A stretch of DNA of 64,000 nt, taken from positions 296,674-360,673 of the forward strand of contig JAYOEY010000002.1 in assembly GCA_038116945.1 (NCBI GenBank). Direction: 5' to 3'. A program made the translations under genes and the position numbers. A model generated the notes under the pieces. That model was not told where the DNA came from and did not search any database. It saw only the letters and a list, made by a program, of their open reading frames with translations. The stretch is from JAYOEY01 sp038116945. GTDB taxonomy: Bacteria; Pseudomonadota; Alphaproteobacteria; MPNO01; UBA2964. Of this stretch, positions 1 to 11,106 are shown one piece after another; the first letter of the stretch is position 1, and every line of letters starts with the position of its first letter.

Positions 1-1722
1 GCTGCTCCGCCGGCGGGGCCCTTCGCTCCCGTCGTTGTCGAGGCCCTCACGGACATCGATGGCGACTCCATCGGCACGCTCGAAGACGGGAACGGCGGTC
101 TCGGCGTAGACATGTGGCGCGGCGCGGACCGCGTATTCGTCGAGCGGCTCGTTGCCAGGATTCCCGAGCGGATGCGGTCGCCTGCTCTGCGCGATCTCGC
201 CCGACGGGTTCTGCTGACGAGCGCTTTTGCGCCCCCGCGGCGCAGCGGCGGGCCGAGCCTGCTGTCGATGCGTATCGGCGCCCTGTTTGCATCCGGCGAA
301 CTGAAGGCGGCACTGGGACTCATCGCCGCGGCGCCGGTCGGCCAGATCGAGGAATCGCTTGTGCGGACCGAGGTAGAGGCCCGCCTGTTCGATTTCGACA
401 CGGCGCGGGCCTGCGACATTGTCCGGGGGCCGGCCCAGGGATACACGGGCCTGTTCTGGCAGCAGGCAAGCGCCTTTTGCCTGATGTTGTCGGGAAACGC
501 GTCGGAAGCGGCGTTGATATCCGAATTGCTGGCGGAGCGAAGCGAAGCCGTGCACCCCTCGTTTTTCGCAACGATGGAAGGTTTGGCCGGCGCTACGCCG
601 CCCGCGGTGGAAAGCATGCGCGAACCCACCGCGCTCCGGATTGCGATGATGCGCGCCGCCAATCTGGCGCTTCCGCCGGATGTCGGGGAGCAGGCCTCGC
701 CCGCTGCGTTGCAGGCCGTTGCCCGGAGTCCAAATGCGCCGATCGGAGTTCGCCTCGCGGCTGGGGAAGCGGCCATGCATCTTGGCGCTCTCTCGCCGCA
801 GGTCCTGCTGGAAATCTACGGCGCCGTGCCCCTCAACAGGGACGACATCGAGAAGGCGGCGCAGCGGGGAGACGAGCTCTGGGGACCTGCCGGGCGCGCG
901 CTGATCCTGCGCGGCGCGCTGTCCGCGCCGTCGCCGACAGAGGCGTCTAAAATGCTGCAGCTCGGATTTTCGATCGCGCGCACGAAGGGCGACGCCCTTC
1001 TGATGTACCGCGCGGCCGCGCCATTGATCGAGAAGATCCCTCCGGCGCGGGAAATGTCCTGGTTTGCCGCCGATGCCGTCCGGGCTCTGGTTGCTTCCGG
1101 ATCGATCGAGAAGGCGCGCGGGTGGCTTTCGATCGCGACCGGAGAAGGCGCAGACCCGTCGGTTTCGGCGACGCTCTGGCCGTTCGCCGCGTTGATGCCG
1201 CCAGGCGTCGGCGAAACAGTGAACAAGGCCGCGGTCGCTGTTGTTGAGAATGCGGCCGATCCCCCCGATCCGCAGGCCCCGGTATCCGGGCCCGCCCCCG
1301 AATCCGGGCGTCCCGACGCCGATACGCCTGGCGCCGTAACGCCCGAGGCGTTGGAACGCTGGTGGCGCTCGGTCGATCGCGCCGGCGCCGATGTCGTAAG
1401 CCGGGCGGCGGTTCTGTTCAGCGTACTTGAAGCGTTGTCGTTGCCCGTTTCCTCGGCCCACTGGGCCCTCGTTCTCGACCGTTTGCCGACGGCCGCGGCA
1501 TCCGTTCCGCCACTCGGCACGCGCAACGGTCTGCGCCACGCCTCCCGCATCGGGAGCCGGGGCGCCGTCGCCGGCTTCGCGCTTGCGGCGATCGGACCCG
1601 GTGGTCCCGGCGTCGAAAACCTGCCGGCGGTCGAGCAGGCGATCATCGCGTTCCGCCAGGTCGGCCTGGACAACGAGGCCCGCCGGATCGCGCTCGAGAC
1701 GCTGGTCGCGGCGGGGCTTTAG
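1..1722 (+). CDS. hypothetical protein, 5'-truncated by window edge
   Basis: The reading frame is open from the first base of the window, so the true start lies upstream; the first ATG inside is at 112. About 573 residues are visible. The protein is rich in Ala, Gly and Leu, looks largely alpha-helical (repeat-like, reminiscent of helical solenoids), and has a Pro/Ala/Asp-rich linker at about visible residues 420-447 before a C-terminal helical segment. I see no catalytic motif and do not recognise a family. Its TAG stop at 1720-1722 is followed after one base by the ATG of the Xer recombinase gene, so the two are almost certainly cotranscribed. Function unknown. Confidence 0.75.
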   Translation, partial: AAPPAGPFAPVVVEALTDIDGDSIGTLEDGNGGLGVDMWRGADRVFVERLVARIPERMRSPALRDLARRVLLTSAFAPPRRSGGPSLLSMRIGALFASGELKAALGLIAAAPVGQIEESLVRTEVEARLFDFDTARACDIVRGPAQGYTGLFWQQASAFCLMLSGNASEAALISELLAERSEAVHPSFFATMEGLAGATPPAVESMREPTALRIAMMRAANLALPPDVGEQASPAALQAVARSPNAPIGVRLAAGEAAMHLGALSPQVLLEIYGAVPLNRDDIEKAAQRGDELWGPAGRALILRGALSAPSPTEASKMLQLGFSIARTKGDALLMYRAAAPLIEKIPPAREMSWFAADAVRALVASGSIEKARGWLSIATGEGADPSVSATLWPFAALMPPGVGETVNKAAVAVVENAADPPDPQAPVSGPAPESGRPDADTPGAVTPEALERWWRSVDRAGADVVSRAAVLFSVLEALSLPVSSAHWALVLDRLPTAAASVPPLGTRNGLRHASRIGSRGAVAGFALAAIGPGGPGVENLPAVEQAIIAFRQVGLDNEARRIALETLVAAGL

Positions 1723-1723
1723 G

Positions 1724-2674
1724 ATGTCGCAGCGTTCTTGCCCTCCGCCGTCCAGAGAGGTCGCGACCTTTCTGGAGATGCTGATGGTGGAACGCGGCCT
1801 GTCCCCGTCGACGCGCGAGTCCTATGCGCGCGATCTGGCCCTGTTCGAAACCTTCTGCGCAAAACGCGGGGGGCACGCAGCGGCCGCCGACATCGATTGC
1901 GTCCGCGCCTGGCTGTCCCAGCAGCGTCGCGCCGGCATGACCCCGAGAACCGCATCCAGGCGTCTGTCGGCGCTGCGGCAGTTTTTCCGTTTTCTTGTCG
2001 CGGAGGGCGTTCGCGCCGACGATCCGTCGGGTTCGATCGACAGCCCCCGTCTGGGCCGCCCGCTTCCCAGGGTCCTGGGAGAGGACGAGGTCGGTCGCCT
2101 TCTGGCGGCGGCGGCCGGGATCGAGGGCGTCCCCGGCATCCGGATGACGGCGCTGATGGAGCTTCTTTATTCCACCGGGCTTCGCGTTTCCGAACTGGTC
2201 GGGCTGCCGGTCGGCGGCTGGTCGCGCGACCGCGCGATGCTTGTCGTGCGCGGCAAGGGCGGAAAGGAACGGATGATTCCCGTCGGCGCGCCGGCGCGGG
2301 AGGCGCTTCTCGCATGGCTTCCGCACCGCCGGGTCGATATCTCGGGGCGCGGGGAGTCGCCCTGGATGTTTCCGTCCCGGCGGTCGCGCAGCGGCCATCT
2401 CACGCGCGGCAGGTTCGCGTCCGACCTCAAGGAACTGGCCGTCGCCGCCGGGCTGGATCCGGGGCTTGTGTCGCCGCACGTCCTGCGTCACGCTTTCGCC
2501 AGTCATCTGCTGGCCCATGATGCCGATTTGCGGTCGGTTCAGCAGATGCTGGGGCATGCGGATATTTCAACGACTCAGATTTACACGCATGTTCTGGACG
2601 AGCGGATGAAATCCCTGGTTCGCGACAGGCATCCGCTCGCCGGTCAGCCGGCGTCAATTTTTCTGGGCGGCTGA
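1724..2674 (+). CDS. xerD: tyrosine recombinase XerD
   Basis: Site-specific tyrosine recombinase of the XerC/XerD type, which resolves chromosome dimers at dif. The 316-residue length is usual. The N-terminal SAM-like core-binding domain covers roughly residues 12-95 and the catalytic domain 115-305. All catalytic residues are visible: R154 (in GLRVSEL), K178 (RGKGGKE), H252 and R255 (PHVLRHAF), H278 (LGHA) and the nucleophile Y287 (TQIYTHV). The ATG at 1724 is one base after the previous stop; a longer frame from 1427 only overlaps the upstream gene. XerD rather than XerC is inferred from the accA neighbour, a common alphaproteobacterial arrangement. Confidence 0.93.
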   Translation: MSQRSCPPPSREVATFLEMLMVERGLSPSTRESYARDLALFETFCAKRGGHAAAADIDCVRAWLSQQRRAGMTPRTASRRLSALRQFFRFLVAEGVRADDPSGSIDSPRLGRPLPRVLGEDEVGRLLAAAAGIEGVPGIRMTALMELLYSTGLRVSELVGLPVGGWSRDRAMLVVRGKGGKERMIPVGAPAREALLAWLPHRRVDISGRGESPWMFPSRRSRSGHLTRGRFASDLKELAVAAGLDPGLVSPHVLRHAFASHLLAHDADLRSVQQMLGHADISTTQIYTHVLDERMKSLVRDRHPLAGQPASIFLGG

Positions 2675-2704
2675 TCGCACGCCGCCAATACGGAGACGAG
2701 ACCG

Positions 2705-3664
2705 ATGCAAAGCTTTCTGGATTTCGAAAAAGGCATCGCCGAACTCGAAGGCAAGATGGAGGAGCTTCGTCATCTCTCCGATATCGGGGATATCAAGATT
2801 GCCGACGAGGTGTCCCGGCTCCAGACGCGGATCGACCGGTCGCTGAAGCAGATCTACGCCAAGCTGACGCCATGGCAGACCGTGATGGTCGCCCGTCACC
2901 CCAACCGGCCGCACTGCCTGGATTTCATCGAGGGTCTGATCGAGGATTTTACACCCATGGCCGGCGACCGGGCGTTTGCCGAGGATTACGCGATCATCGG
3001 CGGAATCGGACGTTTCCGCGGCCGCTCTGTCGTGGTGATCGGCCAGGAAAAGGGCGACGATGCCGAGACCCGCGTCAGACATAATTTCGGTATGGCGCGG
3101 CCCGAGGGCTACCGGAAGGCCCAGCGTCTCATGCGGCTTGCCGAACGGTTCCGGATTCCCGTGGTTACCTTCGTCGACACGCCCGGCGCCTATCCCGGAA
3201 TCGGGGCGGAGGAGCGCGGACAGGCGGAAGCGATCGCCAAATCCATCGAGGTCTGTCTGGATCTCAGAACGCCGATCGTCAGCGTCGTCATCGGCGAAGG
3301 CGGCTCTGGCGGCGCAATCGCCATCGCAGCCGCCAACAGGGTCATGATGATGGAACACGCGGTCTATTCGGTGATTTCGCCGGAAGGCTGCGCCTCGATC
3401 CTCTGGCGGAGCGCCGATCATGCCGAGGAAGCGGCGGAGGCGCTCAAGATGAGGGCCGGCGATCTGCTTGAACTCGGCGTTATCGACGCGGTGATTCCGG
3501 AGCCGCTTGGCGGCGCGCACCGCAACCCGGCGCAGGCCGTTCAGGCCGTCGGCGACGCGATCGAGGAGGCTCTGGGCGATATCGTCGTGCAGGATGGCGC
3601 CGCGCTCCGCAGCGCGAGGCGCGAACGGTTCATCACCATGGGAAACGAGGCGCTGTCAGGCTGA
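2705..3664 (+). CDS. accA: acetyl-CoA carboxylase carboxyltransferase subunit alpha
   Basis: Alpha subunit of the carboxyltransferase half of acetyl-CoA carboxylase, which moves the carboxyl group from biotin to acetyl-CoA to make malonyl-CoA, the first committed step of fatty acid synthesis. 319 residues, normal for AccA. The N-terminal helical region (MQSFLDFEKGIAELEGK) is typical, and the crotonase-like core shows FVDTPGAYPG and GEGGSGGAIAIA, the oxyanion and CoA-binding loops of this family. It lies 30 bp after xerD in the same direction and converges on secA. The partner accD is not in the window. Confidence 0.97.
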   Translation: MQSFLDFEKGIAELEGKMEELRHLSDIGDIKIADEVSRLQTRIDRSLKQIYAKLTPWQTVMVARHPNRPHCLDFIEGLIEDFTPMAGDRAFAEDYAIIGGIGRFRGRSVVVIGQEKGDDAETRVRHNFGMARPEGYRKAQRLMRLAERFRIPVVTFVDTPGAYPGIGAEERGQAEAIAKSIEVCLDLRTPIVSVVIGEGGSGGAIAIAAANRVMMMEHAVYSVISPEGCASILWRSADHAEEAAEALKMRAGDLLELGVIDAVIPEPLGGAHRNPAQAVQAVGDAIEEALGDIVVQDGAALRSARRERFITMGNEALSG

Positions 3665-3692
3665 AGCAAATTCCGTATCGGCGGAAATCGCC

Positions 3693-6503
<2,811 letters not shown>

Positions 6504-6568
6504 CGGGCCTCTCTGATTTCCGGAATCTCTTGCAGGGTCTGCAATTTAGCATATAAGCGAGCGTCAGA

Positions 6569-6597
6569 GACATAAGAAGCAGCCGGGCTTCTGTCAA
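6569..6597 (-). promoter_or_regulatory. candidate sigma-70 promoter for secA
   Basis: On the minus strand a perfect TTGACA (complement of 6592-6597) is followed after 17 bp by TATGTC (complement of 6569-6574). The -35 match is 6/6 and the -10 only 3/6. It would start transcription about 60 nt before the secA ATG. Identified by eye only. Confidence 0.4.
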
Positions 6598-6710
6598 TGT
6601 CGCAGAAATTTGTTCGACCCCGCAAATATGCGGTCCGGCGGTTGACGTTTTCTTGCTCTCAGCGCAAAAACCCGCCGGTTTATAGCGGAACCTGTTGGTG
6701 ATCGATCCAA

Positions 6711-7943
6711 ATGACCAGTAAATCGCCCTTGGCACCAGAAAAATTCCCCGAAATTCCCGCCATCGCCGGCGTCGAGATCGCCGGCGCGGCCTGCGGTCTC
6801 AAGGAAAGCGGCCGACCGGACCTGTTCGTCGCGCGTCTTGCGAAAGGAACGACCGTCGCCGGCGCCTTCACCCGCTCGCTCTGTCCGTCCGGTCCGGTCG
6901 ACTGGTGCCGAAAAATACTGCCCAAGGGCAGGGCGCGGGCGATTGTCGTCAATTCCGGCAACGCCAACGCCTTTACCGGCAAGGCCGGAGACAGGACGGT
7001 CGAACATACGGTTCGCGCGGCGGCGAAGCTGGTGGGATGCGCGCAGAACGAGGTCTTTATCGCATCGACCGGCGTCATCGGCGTTCCGGTGCCGCCCGAT
7101 CACATCGCCGACAAACTCTTCGGCATGATCCCGAAACTGAGGCCGAACGCCTGGACCGATGCGGCGGCCGCGATCCTGACGACCGATACCTTTCCCAAGG
7201 GTTCGGTGCGGACCGCGACGATCGGCGGCGTAGAAGTGACGATCGCCGGAATCGCCAAGGGCTCGGGCATGATCGCCCCTGACATGGCGACCATGCTCGG
7301 CTTTATCTTTACCGATGCGAAAATCCCTGCCGACGTGCTTCAGGCGCTGCTGACCCGCGCGGTCGACGAATCGTTCAACGCAACGACGGTGGACGGCGAC
7401 ACGTCGACAAGCGATACGGTGCTGCTGTGCGCGACAGGCGCGGGTGCGAAGCATCCGGCGGTCAGGAGCGCGGGCGATGCCGCCCTTCGCGGCTTCAGGC
7501 GTGCCCTGACGGAGGTCGCGCAGGACCTGGCGATCCAGATCGTGCGCGACGGCGAAGGGGCGCAGAAGCTGATCACCATCGATGTGACGGGGGCGACCTC
7601 CAACGCCGCCGCCCGCAAGATCGGGCTCGCCATCGCCAACTCGCCGCTGGTCAAGACGGCGGCTGCGGGCGGAGATCCCAACTGGGGCCGGCTCGTGATG
7701 GCGGTCGGCAAGGCGGGCCAGAAGGCCGACCGCGACCTGCTGTCGGTTTTTATCGGTGGCGTACCGGTGACGAGGAACGGCCAGCTTCGCGACGATTACG
7801 ACGAAGCGAGGGCCGAAGCCCACATGGCCGGCAAGGAAGTGACTTTCGGGGTCGATATCGGGCTCGGAAAAGGGCATGCGCGGGTCTGGACCTGCGATCT
7901 CACGCACGGCTACATCACGATCAATGCCGATTACCGAACCTGA
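6711..7943 (+). CDS. argJ: bifunctional glutamate N-acetyltransferase/amino-acid acetyltransferase
   Basis: ArgJ transfers acetyl from N-acetylornithine to glutamate (and may use acetyl-CoA), recycling acetyl in arginine biosynthesis. 410 residues, as usual. The autocleavage region is visible as KGSGMIAPDMATMLGF; the Thr of ATML is the expected N-terminal nucleophile of the beta chain after self-cleavage. The C-terminus (GYITINADYRT) is characteristic of the family. A TTGACG hexamer at 6642-6647 might belong to its promoter, but the matching -10 is poor. The 3' end overlaps mutT by 20 bp, so the two are probably cotranscribed. Confidence 0.97.
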   Translation: MTSKSPLAPEKFPEIPAIAGVEIAGAACGLKESGRPDLFVARLAKGTTVAGAFTRSLCPSGPVDWCRKILPKGRARAIVVNSGNANAFTGKAGDRTVEHTVRAAAKLVGCAQNEVFIASTGVIGVPVPPDHIADKLFGMIPKLRPNAWTDAAAAILTTDTFPKGSVRTATIGGVEVTIAGIAKGSGMIAPDMATMLGFIFTDAKIPADVLQALLTRAVDESFNATTVDGDTSTSDTVLLCATGAGAKHPAVRSAGDAALRGFRRALTEVAQDLAIQIVRDGEGAQKLITIDVTGATSNAAARKIGLAIANSPLVKTAAAGGDPNWGRLVMAVGKAGQKADRDLLSVFIGGVPVTRNGQLRDDYDEARAEAHMAGKEVTFGVDIGLGKGHARVWTCDLTHGYITINADYRT

Positions 7944-8352
7944 GTCCGCAGCGCTTCCCATCGTTCTGGTCGCCGCCGTCGCGCTGGTGGATATCGACGG
8001 CAGGGTTCTCATCGCGCAGCGCCCCGACGGCAAGGCGATGGCCGGCCTGTGGGAATTTCCCGGCGGCAAGGTGGACGAGGGAGAAACGCCCGAGGAAGCG
8101 CTGATCCGGGAACTTCAGGAAGAACTCGGTATCGATACGGAAGAGAGCTGCCTTGCGCCCTTTACCTTTGCCTCGCACCGTTATGAGACGTTCCATCTGC
8201 TGATGCCGCTCTATGTCTGCCGGGTCTGGCAGGGAGAGGCGGAAGCGCGCGAGGGACAGACCCTGAAATGGGTTCGCCCGGACCGGTTGCGCGACTATCC
8301 CATGCCGCCCGCGGACGTGCCGCTGATCGCGATGTTGCGCGATCTGCTGTGA
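7924..8352 (+). CDS. mutT: (deoxy)nucleoside triphosphate pyrophosphohydrolase (MutT-type Nudix)
   Basis: Nudix hydrolase of the MutT type, which removes 8-oxo-dGTP from the nucleotide pool. A complete Nudix box G-x5-E-x7-REUxEExGU spans residues 48-70, with G48, E54, R62, E63, E66, E67 and G69 in place. 142 residues from the ATG at 7924, which overlaps the 3' end of argJ by 20 bp; a longer start at 7876 would add residues lying wholly inside argJ and not resembling MutT. The 8-oxo-dGTP substrate is inferred from family resemblance and the arrangement next to argJ and secA seen in alphaproteobacteria. Confidence 0.92.
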   Translation: MPITEPESAALPIVLVAAVALVDIDGRVLIAQRPDGKAMAGLWEFPGGKVDEGETPEEALIRELQEELGIDTEESCLAPFTFASHRYETFHLLMPLYVCRVWQGEAEAREGQTLKWVRPDRLRDYPMPPADVPLIAMLRDLL

Positions 8353-8355
8353 TTC

Positions 8356-8676
8356 TCAGGAACCGAGCGACCGGATATAGGCGACGAGATCGTCGATTTC
8401 CCGCCGTCCGAGATCGAGATTCGGCATCGGGTAATGCGGGTTGGCGATAAAGCGCTTCAGATAGGCGTCCGTTTTTTTGCCGTCGTTCGCGATCGACAGA
8501 AAGGTTGGCGCCGGAGCGGCGGGCTGCCGTTCGCTGTCGCGGGAGACGAGATGGCAGGACGAACACCATGTCATGGCGAGCCCGGCGCCGCGCGAGGCAT
8601 CCGCCGCCGCGACCGGTTCAGACAGGGCGAATAGCGCGGCGGCGCATAGCGGCGCGAAAGTGCTGAAGCGGGACAT
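8356..8676 (-). CDS. small periplasmic c-type cytochrome
   Basis: Monoheme cytochrome c of 106 residues. A signal peptide covers about residues 1-25 (cleavage near PVAAADAS). The CSSCH heme motif lies at C38-C41-H42, with Met84 (PMPNLDL) the likely axial ligand. Such proteins carry single electrons in the periplasm; the partner cannot be told from this context. It converges on mutT with three bases between the two stop codons. No terminator is visible. Confidence 0.88.
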   Translation of the reverse strand: MSRFSTFAPLCAAALFALSEPVAAADASRGAGLAMTWCSSCHLVSRDSERQPAAPAPTFLSIANDGKKTDAYLKRFIANPHYPMPNLDLGRREIDDLVAYIRSLGS

Positions 8677-8850
8677 CGGGATTTCCTCCGGCGTTTAGAA
8701 GAATACGGGCTGTGGTTTTGATATGTTCAGTCTTCCGGGACGTCGCAAGGTCCGCGTCCCGAGATAACGTGAATCCCGCATCTGGCCCGGGTCGGGACTA
8801 CCTGCCATACTCCGACGCTCCGTCGGTCGAGCGTTGAAAGCCTGTCCTTC

Positions 8851-10095
8851 ATGATTTCTTCCACCCTTAAAGCGAATCCGCGCGGCTGGCTGATCGTCGG
8901 GGTCATTTTCGTCGCGCTGAGTTTTTCTTTCGCGGCGCGCATGTCCCTGCCGGTGCTGATTCCCGGCTGGGACGCGGAGTTCGGGTGGAGCCGCGAGTTC
9001 CTGTCCGGGGGCGCGTCGATCATCATGATTGTCATGGGCGGGACCGCGCCCATCATGGGGAATCTGCTGGACAAGTTCGGGCCCCGCTACCTGGTCGCGG
9101 GCGGTCTGGTGATCAGCGGCGCCTGTTATGCGCTTACCTCCATGATGGATTCCAAACTGTTCTTTATGGCTGTCTTCTGCGTCGGCGCGGCGGTCGGTTA
9201 CGGGCTGATCAGCCTGCCCATCGCAACGGCGACGATTTCACGCCAGTTCACCGAAGGGCGCGGCTTTGCCGTTTCGGTCGGCAATGCCGGGGTCGGCGGC
9301 GGCCAGATGATATTTCTGCCGATAATCGCGATGGCCATTTCGACCCTGGGCTGGCGCGAGACGATCCTGGCGTTCGGCCTCATCGTCATGGCGGCGGGGG
9401 TCCTTTCGCTGGCCTTTCTGGACAAGGAACGCCCGCCCCCGAGAGCCGATGGCGAAGGGATGTCGGCCTCCAGTTCGGTTGGCGCGAAACTCAGCTATCT
9501 GGCCCACAGGCCCGTATTCTGGCTGGTGGGCGGCGCCTATGTGATCTGCGGCTTCACGACGGCCGGCGTGGTCAAGGTACACCTGATCCCCTATGCGGCG
9601 GCCTGCGGTTTTACCCTGACGGAAGGGGCGACCTCGATCGGCGTGCTTGCGGCATTCGATATGGTCGGCGTGGTCCTGTCCGGCTGGCTGACGGACCGTA
9701 TGCATCGCCCCGCCCTGCTCGGCAGCGTCTACTTCCTGCGCGCGCTGACCTTCATCATGCTGTTCTTTATCACCGACAACTATCTGTTGCTGCTGTTCTT
9801 CGCCCTGCTGTTCGGCACGCTCGATTTCGCCACCGTGCCGCCGACATCGGGTCTGGTGGCGAGCCATCTCGGGCTCAACACGATGGGTTTCACGATGGGG
9901 CTGCTGTTTACCGGCCACTCCATCGGCGGCGCGCTTGGCGCATGGCTGGGCGGCTATTTTTTCGACCTCACGGCGCGCTATGACTGGGTGTGGTTCATCG
10001 GGCTGGGGCTCGCGCTCGTCGCCGCCGTTCTGGCCTGGTCGGTGCCTGAGAAGCGCGATGTTGCGCCAGCCGGTGCGGAGCCCGCGGCGGCTTAA
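8851..10095 (+). CDS. MFS transporter
   Basis: Major facilitator superfamily permease, 414 residues with about 12 hydrophobic segments and the usual GNLLDKFGPR (loop 2-3) and GWLTDRMHR (loop 8-9) motifs. The opening (NPRGWLIVGVIFVALSFSFA) and general pattern resemble the oxalate/formate antiporter and monocarboxylate groups, so a small carboxylate is a reasonable guess, but the substrate cannot be read from sequence. It stands alone between a divergent cytochrome gene and a convergent methyltransferase, with a 4-bp overlap of 3' ends. Confidence 0.9.
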   Translation: MISSTLKANPRGWLIVGVIFVALSFSFAARMSLPVLIPGWDAEFGWSREFLSGGASIIMIVMGGTAPIMGNLLDKFGPRYLVAGGLVISGACYALTSMMDSKLFFMAVFCVGAAVGYGLISLPIATATISRQFTEGRGFAVSVGNAGVGGGQMIFLPIIAMAISTLGWRETILAFGLIVMAAGVLSLAFLDKERPPPRADGEGMSASSSVGAKLSYLAHRPVFWLVGGAYVICGFTTAGVVKVHLIPYAAACGFTLTEGATSIGVLAAFDMVGVVLSGWLTDRMHRPALLGSVYFLRALTFIMLFFITDNYLLLLFFALLFGTLDFATVPPTSGLVASHLGLNTMGFTMGLLFTGHSIGGALGAWLGGYFFDLTARYDWVWFIGLGLALVAAVLAWSVPEKRDVAPAGAEPAAA

Positions 10096-11009
10096 TCCGG
10101 GGTCTTGTCTCCCGCCGGTGTTTCCGACGCATCGAGCGCGTCGGCAAGCCGCGTTTCCGCGCTACCGGGCCGCAGGGGTTGTTGTTGCGCCGCCGCCGGG
10201 GCCCAGCCGGTGAGGTAAAGAATCTGGAAAGTCGCCGGAATTCGTCCGTCGCTGTCGGAGAACAGTTCCGCATAACGTTCCGCTGCCGCAAGGAACAGGC
10301 CTCGCCGCGCCATGGACCGGGGTCTTTCCCGAACCGCGCCGTTTTCGCCCATGCGGCGCAGTTCGCGCATCAGGGCGAACGCGTCGGGATAGGTGACGGT
10401 GATCGTATCCGTATCCGCGACCGGCAGGGCGAAGCCCGCGCGCTGTAGCAGACCCGCCGCGTCCGCGAGCTCGGGGAAGGGCGACACGCGCGGCGACACG
10501 CCGCCGCTTTCCTCGATTTCTGCCTCCATCAGCGCCTGCCGCAATTCGGCAAGCGTGTCGCCTCCCAGCATCGCCGCCAGAAACAGCCCGTCCGGTTTCA
10601 GCGCGCTGCGGATCTGGATCAGCGCGCCGGGAAGATCGTTGACCCAGTGAAGCGACAAATTGCTGACGACCAGATCGAGCTTTGCCTTGCCGAAGGGCAG
10701 CGCCTCCTCGTCGGCGGCGAGCGACGGCCCTCCGCTTCTGACGGCGAATTCCGGAGACAGGTCGGTTTCGATCAGCGTGCCGATGCGGCCGGCATGAACG
10801 GGGTCGTCGCCCAGCGTCCAGCGCAATATGCCGCCATGGCCACCGAGATCGACCGCCAGCGGAAAAACGCGGTTGATGTCGGCCAGCCGGTCGGCAAGCC
10901 GTGCGGCAACCTCGCGGAACAGAAAATCGTGACCGGAGATGGTGCCTGCCGCCCGGTTGCGGTGCTGGCGAACGGCCCTGCGGTCGAAGATTTCCGGCGC
11001 GTCGGTCAT
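10092..11009 (-). CDS. class I SAM-dependent methyltransferase (BioC/NDUFAF5-like)
   Basis: 305-residue methyltransferase. The opening (PEIFDRRAVRQHRNRAA) and the SAM motif region AVDLGGHGGILRWTLG followed by SNLSLHWVNDLPGAL resemble the NDUFAF5/BioC branch, whose members act on complex I subunits, on malonyl-ACP, or as hydroxylase-like assembly factors. The glycine loop reads LGGHGG rather than the common xGxGxG, as often seen in this branch. The substrate is unassigned. It is divergent from the rhodanese gene and overlaps the MFS gene by 4 bp at the 3' end. Confidence 0.85.
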   Translation of the reverse strand: MTDAPEIFDRRAVRQHRNRAAGTISGHDFLFREVAARLADRLADINRVFPLAVDLGGHGGILRWTLGDDPVHAGRIGTLIETDLSPEFAVRSGGPSLAADEEALPFGKAKLDLVVSNLSLHWVNDLPGALIQIRSALKPDGLFLAAMLGGDTLAELRQALMEAEIEESGGVSPRVSPFPELADAAGLLQRAGFALPVADTDTITVTYPDAFALMRELRRMGENGAVRERPRSMARRGLFLAAAERYAELFSDSDGRIPATFQILYLTGWAPAAAQQQPLRPGSAETRLADALDASETPAGDKTPD

Positions 11010-11106
11010 GCCCGACTATGGCATGCGGCGGAGACTGGCGGAAGCGGGCCCCGTTGAGCGCCCCGCCTGGCCCGCCTATGATGCCGCCCTTCGAAACCAG
11101 CGACGG